In this document: piece by piece, positions 17,564 through 25,776 of the stretch
How positions within the stretch are numbered: position 1 is the stretch's first letter
Layout of the letters: each line of letters opens with the position of its first letter
Origin: Streptomyces sp. NBC_01304
Lineage (GTDB): Bacteria; Actinomycetota; Actinomycetes; Streptomycetales; Streptomycetaceae
NCBI RefSeq assembly: GCF_035975855.1
Contig: NZ_CP109055.1
Span: 1,302,001 to 1,366,000, forward strand
Direction: 5' to 3'
DNA length: 64,000 nucleotides
Position numbers and translations under genes: made by a program
Notes under the pieces: model-generated
Databases searched by the model: none
The model's input: the letters and a program-made list of their open reading frames with translations, nothing else
Told to the model about the DNA's origin: nothing

Positions 17564-18406
17564 GTGCACCGCGAGGACGAGGCCCTGGCGCGGGCCGCGG
17601 TGGACGCGTTGGTGGCCCACGCCGAGCTGACGCCCAAGCCGGGCCTGCCGGACACCCGCGAACCGGACTTCGGCGCGCTGCGCTGGTCGGCCGGCGCACT
17701 CGCCCCCGGCTTCGCGGCGATGGCGGCCGCCGCCCGCCGCACCGGAACACCCACCCGCACCCTCCGCGAGGAGCTCGGCGCGATCGGCCGCTCGGCGGAG
17801 CGGTGCATGGCGCGAGCGGCGGGCGGCGGCTCCCCGCACCACGGCGCGGTCTTCGCGCTGGGCCTGCTGGTGGCGGCCGCCGCCCTGGAGCCCGGCACCT
17901 CGCCGGCCGAGTTGCCGGCGGTGGCCGGGCGGATCGCGGCCTTCCCCGACCGGCGGGCGCCCCGCGTTCCCTCGGCGGGGGCGTCGGTCGCCTCGCGGTT
18001 CGGGGCGGCGGGGGCCCGGGGCGAGGCCAAGGCCGGATTTCCGCATGTGCGCCGGGCGTTGACGGCGCTGGGCACGGCCCGGCGGGCGGGTGGACGCGAG
18101 CCGGAGGCCCGGCTGATCGCGCTGCTCACCGTGATGAGCACCCTGCAGGACACCGGCCCGCTGCACACGTCCGGTCCGCCGGGCCTGCGGGCGGTCCAGG
18201 CGGGGGCCAGGGAGGTGCTGGACGCGTGTGGCGTCGTGACCGACCGGGACGACGGGCAACTGCGCGCCTTCGACGCGTCGTTGCGCGAGCAGCGGCTGCG
18301 CCCCAGAGGCAGTGGCCAGCTACTGGCAGGGGCGCTGTTTCTGGACGGCCTGCGATCCGGAGCGGTCGCGCCGGCCGTCACTTCAAGGGGGTGCGGTGCA
18401 AGGTGA
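17564..18406 (+). CDS. CitG/MdcB-like triphosphoribosyl-dephospho-CoA synthase family protein
   Basis: 280 residues from a GTG three bases after the dioxygenase stop. The overall run matches the CitG family: ELTPKPGLPD near residue 27, GGGSPHHGAVFALGLLVAAAAL near 86, and LLTVMSTLQDTGPLHTSGPPGLRAVQ near 187. Several normally invariant positions differ: the usual GGVNTHKG block reads GGGSPHHG. No citrate lyase or malonate decarboxylase genes are present. It may therefore be an orphan or altered member with another role. Its 3' end overlaps the convergent TetR gene by 29 bases. Confidence 0.65.
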   Translation: MHREDEALARAAVDALVAHAELTPKPGLPDTREPDFGALRWSAGALAPGFAAMAAAARRTGTPTRTLREELGAIGRSAERCMARAAGGGSPHHGAVFALGLLVAAAALEPGTSPAELPAVAGRIAAFPDRRAPRVPSAGASVASRFGAAGARGEAKAGFPHVRRALTALGTARRAGGREPEARLIALLTVMSTLQDTGPLHTSGPPGLRAVQAGAREVLDACGVVTDRDDGQLRAFDASLREQRLRPRGSGQLLAGALFLDGLRSGAVAPAVTSRGCGAR

Positions 18407-18947
18407 CGAGCAGCCGCCAGACCTGGTGCGCGATCTGGTCGGCGCTCGCGGCGATGAGTCCGTGCAGCCAGTCGGCCAGCACTCCGGCGAAGGTGGCGGC
18501 CACGGCGGAGGCGATCAGTTCGGGCTCGGGGGCTCCGGCCAGACTGCGCTCTTCGTGGCTGCGCGCGCGCAGATCCTGATGGAGCACGCGGCCGAGCGGG
18601 CCGCCACCGCCGGGGCGCAGGAGCTCCCGGTAGAGCGCGGCATGCGGGGTGAGTCCTTCGAAGAAGGCGAGCAGAGCGGGCGGCGGAGAGGCGGGGTCGG
18701 GGGCGCCCCGCCAGGCGTGCAGCGCGTCCACGGCGTCACGGACCACATCGGCGCAGGCGTCGACGGCCAGCGCCTCCATGTCGGCGTAGTGGAGGTAGAA
18801 CGTGGCCCGGCCGACCCCGGCCCGGCGGGCCAGCGCGGCCACGCCGAGCTCCGCCAGCGGGCGCCGCGCGCCCTCCTCCAGGAGCGCCCGCCGCAGCTTG
18901 GCCCGGGTGCGGACCGACCGTGGATCTCCTTGGTCGGCGGCCGTCAT
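18378..18947 (-). CDS. TetR-family transcriptional regulator
   Basis: 189 residues. The HTH is VAALARRAGVGRATFYLHYADMEALA (about residues 35-60), followed by a variable helical ligand domain. It overlaps the DUF1304 gene upstream by ATGA, so the two are one transcript. The pair is preceded by a huge inverted repeat made of two TGGACA-N2-TGTCCA palindromes, the likely autoregulatory operator. The ligand is unknown. Confidence 0.88.
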   Translation of the reverse strand: MTAADQGDPRSVRTRAKLRRALLEEGARRPLAELGVAALARRAGVGRATFYLHYADMEALAVDACADVVRDAVDALHAWRGAPDPASPPPALLAFFEGLTPHAALYRELLRPGGGGPLGRVLHQDLRARSHEERSLAGAPEPELIASAVAATFAGVLADWLHGLIAASADQIAHQVWRLLVTLHRTPLK

Positions 18948-19306
18948 CCGGCCACCAGGACCGCGGCGAGGGCCAGCGCTCCGGGCAGCGCCTGGGCGAA
19001 CAGGATGCGCCGGTTCGCCGTGATGCCGCCGTACAGACCGGCGACGAGGACACAGGCGAGGAAGAAGACCTGGACCCGGAAGCCCGTCGGGTCGTCGGCG
19101 ATCAGGCCCCAGACCAGCCCGGCGGACAGGAAGCCGTTGTAGAGGCCCTGGTTCGCGGCCAGCGGCGCGGTGGCCTTCGCCATGGGTGCGTCGAAGCCGG
19201 AGAGTCCCCGGCCCGGCTTCTTCTCCCACAGGAACATCTCGAGGACCAGGATGTACGCGTGCAGGGCGGCCACGAGGCCGACCAGGATGTTCGCCGTCGT
19301 CTGCAT
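18944..19306 (-). CDS. DUF1304 small membrane protein
   Basis: 120 residues with four hydrophobic helices: ANILVGLVAALHAYILVLEMF, LYNGFLSAGLVWGLIA, VQVFFLACVLVAGLYGGI and ALPGALALAAVLVAG. The motif FLWEKKPGRGLSGF and the NQGLYNGFLSAGL phrase are characteristic of DUF1304 proteins, whose function is not known. It is the first gene of a two-gene operon with a TetR regulator, which suggests that it responds to or handles a small hydrophobic compound. Confidence 0.85.
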   Translation of the reverse strand: MQTTANILVGLVAALHAYILVLEMFLWEKKPGRGLSGFDAPMAKATAPLAANQGLYNGFLSAGLVWGLIADDPTGFRVQVFFLACVLVAGLYGGITANRRILFAQALPGALALAAVLVAG

Positions 19307-19323
19307 CGTGGCCTTCGTTCACT

Positions 19324-19376
19324 CGTACTTGATGGACAGGTGTCCAGGATACATGGACACCTGTCCATCAAGTACG
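19324..19376. promoter_or_regulatory. Very long inverted repeat, double TetR operator of the DUF1304-TetR operon
   Basis: The arms 19324-19346 and 19354-19376 are perfect reverse complements over 23 bases with the 7-base centre GGATACA. Each arm also contains its own palindrome: TGGACAGGTGTCCA (19333-19346) and TGGACACCTGTCCA (19354-19367). The two centres are 21 bases apart, two helical turns, so two TetR dimers could bind on one face. It lies 17 bases upstream of the DUF1304 start. Confidence 0.7.
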
Positions 19377-19394
19377 TCGCGCGCGGGAGGCACG

Positions 19395-20237
19395 TCACCC
19401 CGCGAAGGCCGTCCCCCGCACGCCGAGGCCCGCGTCCGGCACCACCAGGACCGAGCCCGACAGCGGGTGCGGACTGTCCAGGCCCGTGCGGGCGGTGGTG
19501 ATGTACAGGTCACGCAGCGCGGGGCCGCCGAAAGTGCAGGCCGTGGGGCGGCGCACGGGCAGGTCGAGGACGCGGTCCAGCGTCCCGGACGGGGTGTAGC
19601 GGCGTACCTGCGCGCCGTCCCAGAGGGCGACCCATACGCAGCCGTCGGCGTCGACGGTGAGTCCGTCGGGGTAGCCCGCGCCCGGCTCGATGGTGGCCAA
19701 CGGGCGGCGGTCGAGCGGGAGTTGGCCCTCCGTGCGGCAGACGTCGATGCGGCGGGTGGGGCTGTCGACGTAGTACATCAGGGTCCCGTCGGGGCTCCAG
19801 CCGATGCCGTTGCTGACGGACACCTCGCCGAAGACCTCGGTCCCGGTGCCGTCCGGGGCGAAGCGCGTCAGGTTTCCGCCGCCCGGGCCCTCGTCGTAGC
19901 GCATGGTGCCCGCCCACAGGGCGCCGTCGGGGGCGATCGCCGCGTCGTTGCCCCGGCGGCCCGGGACCGGGTCGCGCGCCAGCCAGGAGAAGGCGAGGTC
20001 GGCGTCGTACAGGCCGATGCCGTCGCGCAGGTTGACCACCAGGCCGCCGCCCGCGCGGGGCTTGGCGGCGCCGACGTGCTGCTCGGTGGCGAGGACCGTA
20101 CGGCGGCCGCTCGACGGATCGTACGTGTGGACACGGGAGTTGAGGATGTCCACCCAGAGGAGGCGGCCGGCCGTCGCGTCCCAGGTCGGACCCTCGCCCA
20201 GTGCCGCGCTCTCGCGGACCGCGACGTCGGGTCTCAT
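19395..20237 (-). CDS. SMP-30/gluconolactonase family sugar lactonase
   Basis: 280 residues, a six-bladed beta-propeller. Family landmarks are LGEGPTWD (metal-binding Glu15), VDILN, RGNDAAIAPDGALWAGTM, SVSNGIGWSPDG (metal Asn) and YPDGLTVDADG (metal Asp). The enzymes hydrolyse aldonolactones, here probably the lactone formed by the dehydrogenase encoded at 22410-23432. It overlaps the IclR gene by ATGA, so regulator and lactonase are one operon, divergent from the dehydratase operon. Confidence 0.88.
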   Translation of the reverse strand: MRPDVAVRESAALGEGPTWDATAGRLLWVDILNSRVHTYDPSSGRRTVLATEQHVGAAKPRAGGGLVVNLRDGIGLYDADLAFSWLARDPVPGRRGNDAAIAPDGALWAGTMRYDEGPGGGNLTRFAPDGTGTEVFGEVSVSNGIGWSPDGTLMYYVDSPTRRIDVCRTEGQLPLDRRPLATIEPGAGYPDGLTVDADGCVWVALWDGAQVRRYTPSGTLDRVLDLPVRRPTACTFGGPALRDLYITTARTGLDSPHPLSGSVLVVPDAGLGVRGTAFAG

Positions 20238-21010
20238 CGGCCGCCGCCGCGGTGACCGAGGCGCAGGGAGAGGTCGCGGGCTCCCTTGGCGGCCAGTTCG
20301 GCGAGCTCGGCCTCGCGCTCCTCGTTCCAGCGGATCATGGGTACGGAGATGGACAGGGCCGCGACGACCCGTCCCGCGCTGTCGCGCACGGGGGCGGCGA
20401 CACAGCTGACGTCCGGGTTGGACTCGCGGTGCTCATGGGCGATGCCGCGCTCGCGGATCTCGGTGAGGGCGGATCGCAGAGCGTCGTGGTCGGTGATGCT
20501 GTTGTGCGTCATCGCGACCAGTTCGCCCTCCTCATCAAGGCGGGCGTCCAGTTCGTCGGCGGGCAGCGAGGCGAGCAGCATCTTGCCCACGGAGGTGCAG
20601 TGCGCGGGCAGTCTGCGGCCGGCGGCCGAGACCATGCGGACCGCGTGGATGGAGTCGACCTTGGCGATGTAGATGACGTCCAGGTCCTCGAGTATCGCCA
20701 CGTGCACCGTCTCGTCGCAGGTCTCGGCGACCTCACGGGCGACCTGCTGCCCCTCCGCGGCGAGGTCGAGCTGCTCCGCGTACCGGCTGCCGAGCTGGTA
20801 CGTGCGCACGCCGAGGCGGAAGCGGCCGGGCTGTTCGGGAACCTGCACCAGGTAGGAGCGGGCCGCCAGTGTGGTGACGAGTTCGTGCACCGTGGTGCGG
20901 GGCAGCCCGAGCTTGCGGGTGATGTCCGGGGCGGAGAGCGTGCCGTCGCCTTCCAGGAACAGTTCCATTACATCCAGCGCCCTGGTCACCGCGGGGACGA
21001 GACGCCCCAT
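20234..21010 (-). CDS. IclR-family transcriptional regulator
   Basis: 258 residues from the ATG at 21010, which has AGGGGG at the right distance. The winged HTH is DVMELFLEGDGTLSAPDITRKLGLPRTTVHELVTTLAARSYLV and the effector domain includes VDSIHAVRMVSAAGRRLPAHCTSVGKMLLA and VAAPVRDSAGRVVAALSIS. It sits between the lactonase and the divergent sugar-catabolic operon. Its likely sites are the repeated CGAACG-N6-GAAATCTCGAACA elements at 21201-21229 and 23561-23590. The effector is probably a sugar acid or sugar. Confidence 0.9.
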   Translation of the reverse strand: MGRLVPAVTRALDVMELFLEGDGTLSAPDITRKLGLPRTTVHELVTTLAARSYLVQVPEQPGRFRLGVRTYQLGSRYAEQLDLAAEGQQVAREVAETCDETVHVAILEDLDVIYIAKVDSIHAVRMVSAAGRRLPAHCTSVGKMLLASLPADELDARLDEEGELVAMTHNSITDHDALRSALTEIRERGIAHEHRESNPDVSCVAAPVRDSAGRVVAALSISVPMIRWNEEREAELAELAAKGARDLSLRLGHRGGGR

Positions 21011-21027
21011 GGCCACCACCCCCCTCG

Positions 21028-21095
21028 CGTTCGAAACTCCGGTCAATGGCCGGTATGACGAACACAGGCTAGACACAGCCGGGTTCACCAGGCAA
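21028..21095 (-). promoter_or_regulatory. Probable promoter of the IclR-lactonase operon with a TTTCGAAC box
   Basis: On the minus strand TTGCCT (21095-21090) and TAGCCT (21071-21066) are 18 bases apart. Downstream of them GAGTTTCGAACG (21039-21028) repeats the core of the presumed IclR boxes, just before the ribosome site. The match to consensus is moderate. Confidence 0.4.
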
Positions 21096-21161
21096 TGCCC
21101 CTGCGCACACTCGGCCGCTCCCGCGCCCATGGTCCTGCGGAATCGAGCAGTGCGCGACCCA

Positions 21162-21229
21162 TTGACACCCCTGGCTGTGCCTGAATACGGTCACGCCAAC
21201 ATTTCGAACGCATGACGAAATCTCGAACA
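21162..21229 (+). promoter_or_regulatory. Promoter and IclR-type operator of the dehydratase operon
   Basis: TTGACA (21162-21167) and TACGGT (21186-21191) are 18 bases apart. Immediately downstream, 21201-21229 reads ATTTCGAACG, six bases, then GAAATCTCGAACA. The same element with the same six-base spacer is found at 23561-23590. The position right after the -10 box suggests repression by the IclR protein encoded next door. Confidence 0.65.
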
Positions 21230-21258
21230 GACCCTACGGACACTCAGGGGCAACTGCC

Positions 21259-22413
21259 GTGCGCATCACGGGAATCACTACTCATGTCGTCGGGACGCCC
21301 TGGCGCAACCTCACCTACGTACTCGTCCACACCGACGAAGGCCTCACCGGCGTCGGCGAGACCCGCATGCTCGGCCGCACCGACGCGCTCATCGGCTATC
21401 TCCGCGAGGCCGAGGCCAACCACCTCGCGGGCTCCGATCCGTTCGCGGTCGAGGATCTCGTGCGCCGCATGAAGTACGGCGACTACGGGCGGGCCGGCGA
21501 GATCGTCATGTCCGGCATCGCCGTCATCGAGATGGCCTGCTGGGACATCAAGGGCAAGGCGCTCGGCGTACCGGTGTGGCAGCTGCTCGGCGGCAAGGTC
21601 ACCGACAAGGTCAAGGCGTACGCGAACGGCTGGTACACCACCGAACGCACCCCGGAGGCCTACCACAAGGCCGCCCAGGAGGTCGTGGCGCGCGGCTACC
21701 GGGCACTGAAGATCGACCCGTTCGGGACCGGGCACTTCGAGCTCGACCACGAACAGAGCCTGTACGCCGTCTCGTTGATCGAGGCGGTACGGGACGCGAT
21801 CGGGCCGGACGCCGAGCTGATGCTGGAGATGCACGGCCGGTTCAGCCCGTCGACGGCCGTCCGGCTCGCGCGTGAGCTGGCGCCGTTCAAGCCGGCGTGG
21901 CTGGAGGAGCCGGTGCCGCCGGAGAACCTGAAGGCACTGGAGAAGGTGGCGGCGAAGGTCGACATCCCGGTCGCCACCGGCGAGCGGATCCATGACCGGA
22001 TCGAGTTCCGCGAGCTCTTCGAGTCGCAGGCGGCCGACATCATCCAGCCCGACCTCGGGCACATCGGCGGCATCCTGGAGACCCGCAAGCTGGCGGCGAC
22101 CGCCGAGACGCACTACATGCTGGTCGCCCCGCACAACGTGGGCGGCTCGGTACTCACGGCGGCCTCGCTCCAACTGGCCGCCTGCACACCGAACTTCAAG
22201 ATCCTGGAGCACTTCAACGACTTCGCGGACGCGGAGATCAAGAAGGTCGTGAAGGGCGCCCCCCAGGTGGACCCGGAGACGGGCTGCTTCGAGATCTCGC
22301 ACGCCCCGGGACTCGGGGTCGAGCTGGATGTCGACGCCGCGGCCGAATTCCCGCAGCAGAAGGCCCGGTTCGACCTGTGGGCCGAGGGCTGGGAGCAAAG
22401 GGCCCCGAAGTGA
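21259..22413 (+). CDS. Sugar-acid dehydratase, mandelate racemase/enolase superfamily
   Basis: 384 residues from a GTG start. The enolase-superfamily barrel is complete: the KxD-type catalytic motif LKIDPFG, metal ligands around EMHGRF and LEEPVPPEN, VATGERIHDRIEF, QPDLGHIGG and the catalytic His in VAPHNVGG. The N-terminal capping domain begins MRITGITTHVV. Relatives dehydrate aldonic acids (galactonate, arabinonate, fuconate and others) to 2-keto-3-deoxy acids. With a lactonase and a sugar dehydrogenase in the same module, this is the third step of a non-phosphorylating oxidative route. Which sugar acid it uses cannot be read directly. Confidence 0.85.
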   Translation: MRITGITTHVVGTPWRNLTYVLVHTDEGLTGVGETRMLGRTDALIGYLREAEANHLAGSDPFAVEDLVRRMKYGDYGRAGEIVMSGIAVIEMACWDIKGKALGVPVWQLLGGKVTDKVKAYANGWYTTERTPEAYHKAAQEVVARGYRALKIDPFGTGHFELDHEQSLYAVSLIEAVRDAIGPDAELMLEMHGRFSPSTAVRLARELAPFKPAWLEEPVPPENLKALEKVAAKVDIPVATGERIHDRIEFRELFESQAADIIQPDLGHIGGILETRKLAATAETHYMLVAPHNVGGSVLTAASLQLAACTPNFKILEHFNDFADAEIKKVVKGAPQVDPETGCFEISHAPGLGVELDVDAAAEFPQQKARFDLWAEGWEQRAPK

Positions 22414-23432
22414 GCACCGCCCGAGGCCGCAGCCTGGTCATCGAGAGTCCAGGCCAACACCGCCTCGTCCAGCGCGAGATACCGGTCCCCGGGCCCGGCG
22501 AGGTTCTGGTACGGGTGGCCGCTGCCGGGATCTGCATGAGCGACCGCGAGGTGTACGACGGGCATCGCGACGCCGCGTACGTCCGCTACCCGGTGGTCCC
22601 CGGCCATGAGTGGTCCGGCACCGTCGAGGCGGTCGGCGCCGGGGTGGATCCGGCCCTGGTGGGGCGCAGGACGGTGGCCGAGGGGTTCCGCGCCTGCGGG
22701 GTGTGCGAGCGGTGCCGGTGCGGGGAGACCAGCCTGTGCACCGGCGGCTACGCGGAGACCGGGTTCACCGAGCCGGGCGCCTTCGCCGACCATCTCACCG
22801 TCCCCGCCCGCCTGTTGCACCCCCTGGACGACGACGCCGATCTGCGGGCCGCCGCTCTTCTTGAACCCTCCGCGGTGATCGCCGCCGCGATGCGGGCCGC
22901 CCGGCCCCGGCCCGGCGAGCGGATCGCGGTGGTCGGCGCGGGCACCCTCGGGCTGCTCGCGGTGCAACTCCTCTCCGCCGCCTCGCCCGCCGAGCTCGCG
23001 GTGATCGACCCGCGGGTGGCGCGCGGGGAGCAGGCACTGGGGTTCGGGGCGAGCGAGTGCCACTCGCCCGAGGAGGCGGAGGCGCTGCACGGGCGGTTCG
23101 ACCTCGTGGTGGAGACCGCGGGGGCGCCGTCCACGGCGGCCTCGTCCTGTCTGCTCGCGCGCAGGGGCGGACGGGTCGTGCTCACCGGGATGTTCACGCC
23201 CGGCGCGATCGGCATCGATCCGGTGCATCTGTCGCTGAGCCAGCTGGAGATCCGCAGCGTCTTCGGTGCTTCGTCCGCGGCCTGGTCGGACGCCGTGCGC
23301 GCCTTCGGCCTGGGCCTGCTCGACCCCGCGCCGCTGATCACCCATGAGTTCCCGCTGGAGCGCTTCGGCGAGGCCATCGCCCTGGTGGGCGGCGGCGATC
23401 CCAAGACCGGCAAGGTTCTGCTGCGCCCCTAG
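22410..23432 (+). CDS. Zinc-dependent alcohol dehydrogenase (MDR family), probable sugar dehydrogenase
   Basis: 340 residues from a GTG that overlaps the dehydratase stop (GTGA). The catalytic zinc site shows as GICMSDRE and PGHEWSGTV; the structural zinc cysteines are CGVCERCRCGETSLC. The nucleotide-binding motif is VVGAGTLGLLAVQ. MDR proteins of this layout oxidise polyols and aldoses. The operon context suggests oxidation of a free sugar to its lactone as the first step before the SMP-30 lactonase. The order of steps is inferred. Confidence 0.85.
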   Translation: MSTARGRSLVIESPGQHRLVQREIPVPGPGEVLVRVAAAGICMSDREVYDGHRDAAYVRYPVVPGHEWSGTVEAVGAGVDPALVGRRTVAEGFRACGVCERCRCGETSLCTGGYAETGFTEPGAFADHLTVPARLLHPLDDDADLRAAALLEPSAVIAAAMRAARPRPGERIAVVGAGTLGLLAVQLLSAASPAELAVIDPRVARGEQALGFGASECHSPEEAEALHGRFDLVVETAGAPSTAASSCLLARRGGRVVLTGMFTPGAIGIDPVHLSLSQLEIRSVFGASSAAWSDAVRAFGLGLLDPAPLITHEFPLERFGEAIALVGGGDPKTGKVLLRP

Positions 23433-23473
23433 ACGCTCCCATGCCGGAGATCTTCCCGGCCCCCTCCCCATAC

Positions 23474-23515
23474 GTACGGCGGTACGCCGCCTCCTGACCG
23501 CGCGTACCGCCGTAC
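23474..23515. terminator. Hairpin between the dehydrogenase and U32-like genes
   Basis: GTACGGCGGTAC (23474-23485) pairs perfectly with GTACCGCCGTAC (23504-23515) around an 18-base loop. With the operator that follows, it separates the dehydratase-dehydrogenase transcript from the next transcription unit. No U-run is present. Confidence 0.5.
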
Positions 23516-23560
23516 ACCCAAAGAACTGAACGCCCCGAGCACTGAACGACTTGCACCCCA

Positions 23561-23590
23561 AGATCCGAACGTCGTCCGAAATCTCGAACA
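23561..23590 (+). promoter_or_regulatory. Second IclR-type operator, before the transporter operon
   Basis: AGATCCGAACG (23561-23571), six bases, then GAAATCTCGAACA (23578-23590) reproduces the element at 21201-21229 with the same spacing. It ends 13 bases before the GTG of the U32-like gene, so it would block both transcription and ribosome access if bound. Confidence 0.65.
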
Positions 23591-23603
23591 ATCTGGGAGT
23601 CCC

Positions 23604-24626
23604 GTGACCGCCCCGTCAGCCCCCCGCCGCCCCGGCGGCGAAGCACTCGCCCGCATCGGCCACCCCGCTCCCCCGCTCGTACCGGCCGACGCCTCACCCC
23701 ACACCTTCCCCGACGGCGGCACCTGGCGCACCGAGATCCCCTCGGTGGAGGGCCCCGAGGCCCTGGCCGTCGTCCTCAAGGAGAGCGCCCGCCTCGATCT
23801 GCCCGTGCACCGGGTCAGCCAGGGCAGCGGCGTCTGGATGCTCACCGACGACGAGATCACCGAGATGCGGGAGTCCTGCGCCGAGCGGGACATCGAGCTC
23901 TGCCTGTTCACCGGGCCGCGCGGCACCTGGGACATCGGCGGCTCCACCCGCAGCGACTCCGGCGGCGCCGGGCTGCGCGCCCGCGGGCACGACGCGCTCG
24001 CCGGCTGCGTCGAAGACGCCCTGCGGGCAACGGAGTTGGGGGTGCGCTGTCTGCTCGTCGCCGACGAGGGCGTGCTGTGGACGCTGCACCGGCTGCGCGT
24101 CGCGGGCCTGTTGCCGGCCGGCACCACGCTGAAGCTGTCCGCGCTGACCGGCCCGGTCAACCCGGCCGCGTACGCCGTGTACGAACAGCTCGGCGCCGAC
24201 TCGCTCAACGTGCCGTCCGATCTGACCCTGGACCACCTCAGCGAGATCCGCCGGGTCAGCCGCGCCCCCATGGACATGTACGTCGAGGCGCCCGACGACC
24301 TCGGCGGCTACGTCCGCATGTACGAGGTGGCCGAGCTGATCCGGCGCGGGGCGCCGATCTACCTGAAGTTCGGGCTGAGCAAGTCGCCCGGCATCTACCC
24401 GTACGGCGCCCATCTGCGCGACCACACCCTGGCCACCGCCCGCGAACGCGTCCGGCGCGGCCGTCTCGTCCTCGATCTCCTGGCCCGGCACGGCGCGGAC
24501 GGCGGCATGTCGCCGCTCGGCTCGCGACTGCCGGGCGAGCTCCGGCGCTTCCCCACTCCTGCATCCACTCCTGCATCCACGCCTGCACCCACGCCTGCCC
24601 CCGCTTCCCACACCGACAAGGACTGA
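23604..24626 (+). CDS. U32-like TIM-barrel protein of a sugar operon
   Basis: 340 residues from a GTG with GGGAG upstream. The central part (about 40-310) has the beta/alpha repeats of a barrel: [107 protein letters not shown]. This resembles proteins annotated as U32 peptidases next to sugar transporters in actinomycetes. No protease site can be pointed out; a role in sugar metabolism, for example processing of the dehydratase product, is possible but unproven. The C-terminus is a Thr-Pro-Ala repeat ([16 protein letters not shown]). Confidence 0.6.
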   Translation: MTAPSAPRRPGGEALARIGHPAPPLVPADASPHTFPDGGTWRTEIPSVEGPEALAVVLKESARLDLPVHRVSQGSGVWMLTDDEITEMRESCAERDIELCLFTGPRGTWDIGGSTRSDSGGAGLRARGHDALAGCVEDALRATELGVRCLLVADEGVLWTLHRLRVAGLLPAGTTLKLSALTGPVNPAAYAVYEQLGADSLNVPSDLTLDHLSEIRRVSRAPMDMYVEAPDDLGGYVRMYEVAELIRRGAPIYLKFGLSKSPGIYPYGAHLRDHTLATARERVRRGRLVLDLLARHGADGGMSPLGSRLPGELRRFPTPASTPASTPAPTPAPASHTDKD

Positions 24627-24631
24627 TGATC

Positions 24632-25744
24632 ATGCGCACTCGCAGAGCCGCACTCTCCGCCATCGCCGCGGCCGCCTCCCTCGCCCTGACCCTCTCCGCC
24701 TGCGGGCAGTCCGGCGAGGGCGGCAGCAAGGAGGACAAGAAGGACACCAAGGGGTCCACGGTCGGCATCGCCATGCCCACCAAGTCCTCCGAGCGCTGGA
24801 TCGCCGACGGCGCCAACGTGGTCAGGGAGCTCGAGGCCGCCGGGTACAAGACGAAGCTGGTCTACGGCGAGGACGACCCCGACACCCAGGTCACCCAGAT
24901 CGAAGGCATGATCACGCAGGGCGTGAGCGCCCTGGTCGTCGCCGCCATCGACAACAAGTCCCTGGACAACGTGCTGCAGCAGGCCGCCGAAGCCGACATC
25001 CCGGTGATCTCCTACGACCGGCTCATCCTGGGCACCGAGAACGTCGACTACTACGCCTCGTTCGACAACGAGAAGGTCGGCACCCTCCAGGGCAACTACA
25101 TCGTCGAGAAACTCGGGTTGAAGGACGGCAGCAAGAAGGGTCCGTTCAACATCGAGCTGTTCGCGGGCTCCAACGACGACAACAACACCAAGTACTTCTT
25201 CTCCGGCGCGATGAAGGTGCTGCAGCCCTACATCGACAAGAAGCAGCTCGTCGTGAAGTCCGGGCAGAGCAAGCTCAACCAGGTCACCACGTTGCGCTGG
25301 GACGGCGGCACCGCGCAGAAGCGCATGGACGACCTGCTGACGTCGACGTACGGCAAGGAGCGCGTCGACGCGGTGCTCTCGCCGTACGACGGCATCTCGA
25401 TCGGCATCCTGTCGGCGCTGAAGTCCGACGACTACGGCTCCAAGAACAAGCCGCTGCCGATCGTCACGGGCCAGGACGCCGAGGTCGCCTCGGTGAAGTC
25501 GATCGCGGCGGACGAACAGACACAGACCGTGTTCAAGGACATCCGGCTGCTCGCCAAGTCGGCGGCCGGCATGGTCGACGCCGCCCTCAAGGGCAAGAAG
25601 CCGGAGATCAACGACACCAAGACGTACGACAACGGCGCCAAGGTCGTCCCGGCCTTCCTGCTCGAGCCGGTGAACGTCGACAAGAGCAACTACAAGAAGG
25701 AGCTCGTCGACTCCGGCTACCTCAAGGCCGACGACCTCAACTAG
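24632..25744 (+). CDS. ChvE-type monosaccharide-binding lipoprotein
   Basis: 370 residues from the ATG at 24632, nine bases after AAGGA. An ATG at 24626 overlapping the previous stop is also possible. The lipobox is LSAC. The mature part is a periplasmic binding protein of the ribose/galactose class: [53 protein letters not shown] and [16 protein letters not shown]. Together with the next two genes it forms a CUT2 importer like ChvE-GguAB, whose members bind arabinose, galactose, xylose, glucose or fucose. Confidence 0.9.
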   Translation: MRTRRAALSAIAAAASLALTLSACGQSGEGGSKEDKKDTKGSTVGIAMPTKSSERWIADGANVVRELEAAGYKTKLVYGEDDPDTQVTQIEGMITQGVSALVVAAIDNKSLDNVLQQAAEADIPVISYDRLILGTENVDYYASFDNEKVGTLQGNYIVEKLGLKDGSKKGPFNIELFAGSNDDNNTKYFFSGAMKVLQPYIDKKQLVVKSGQSKLNQVTTLRWDGGTAQKRMDDLLTSTYGKERVDAVLSPYDGISIGILSALKSDDYGSKNKPLPIVTGQDAEVASVKSIAADEQTQTVFKDIRLLAKSAAGMVDAALKGKKPEINDTKTYDNGAKVVPAFLLEPVNVDKSNYKKELVDSGYLKADDLN

Positions 25745-25776
25745 CCCTCGCCCACCAAGGATTGGAAGGCACGACC

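Noticed and set aside
19324-19376. Reading the long inverted repeat as a transposon end or phage attachment site
   Set aside because: No transposase, integrase or direct target repeats are nearby, and the nested TetR-like half-sites plus the TetR gene explain it better.
23604-24626. Calling the U32-like protein a protease
   Set aside because: No catalytic residues could be pointed out and the operon is about sugars, so only the fold class is given.
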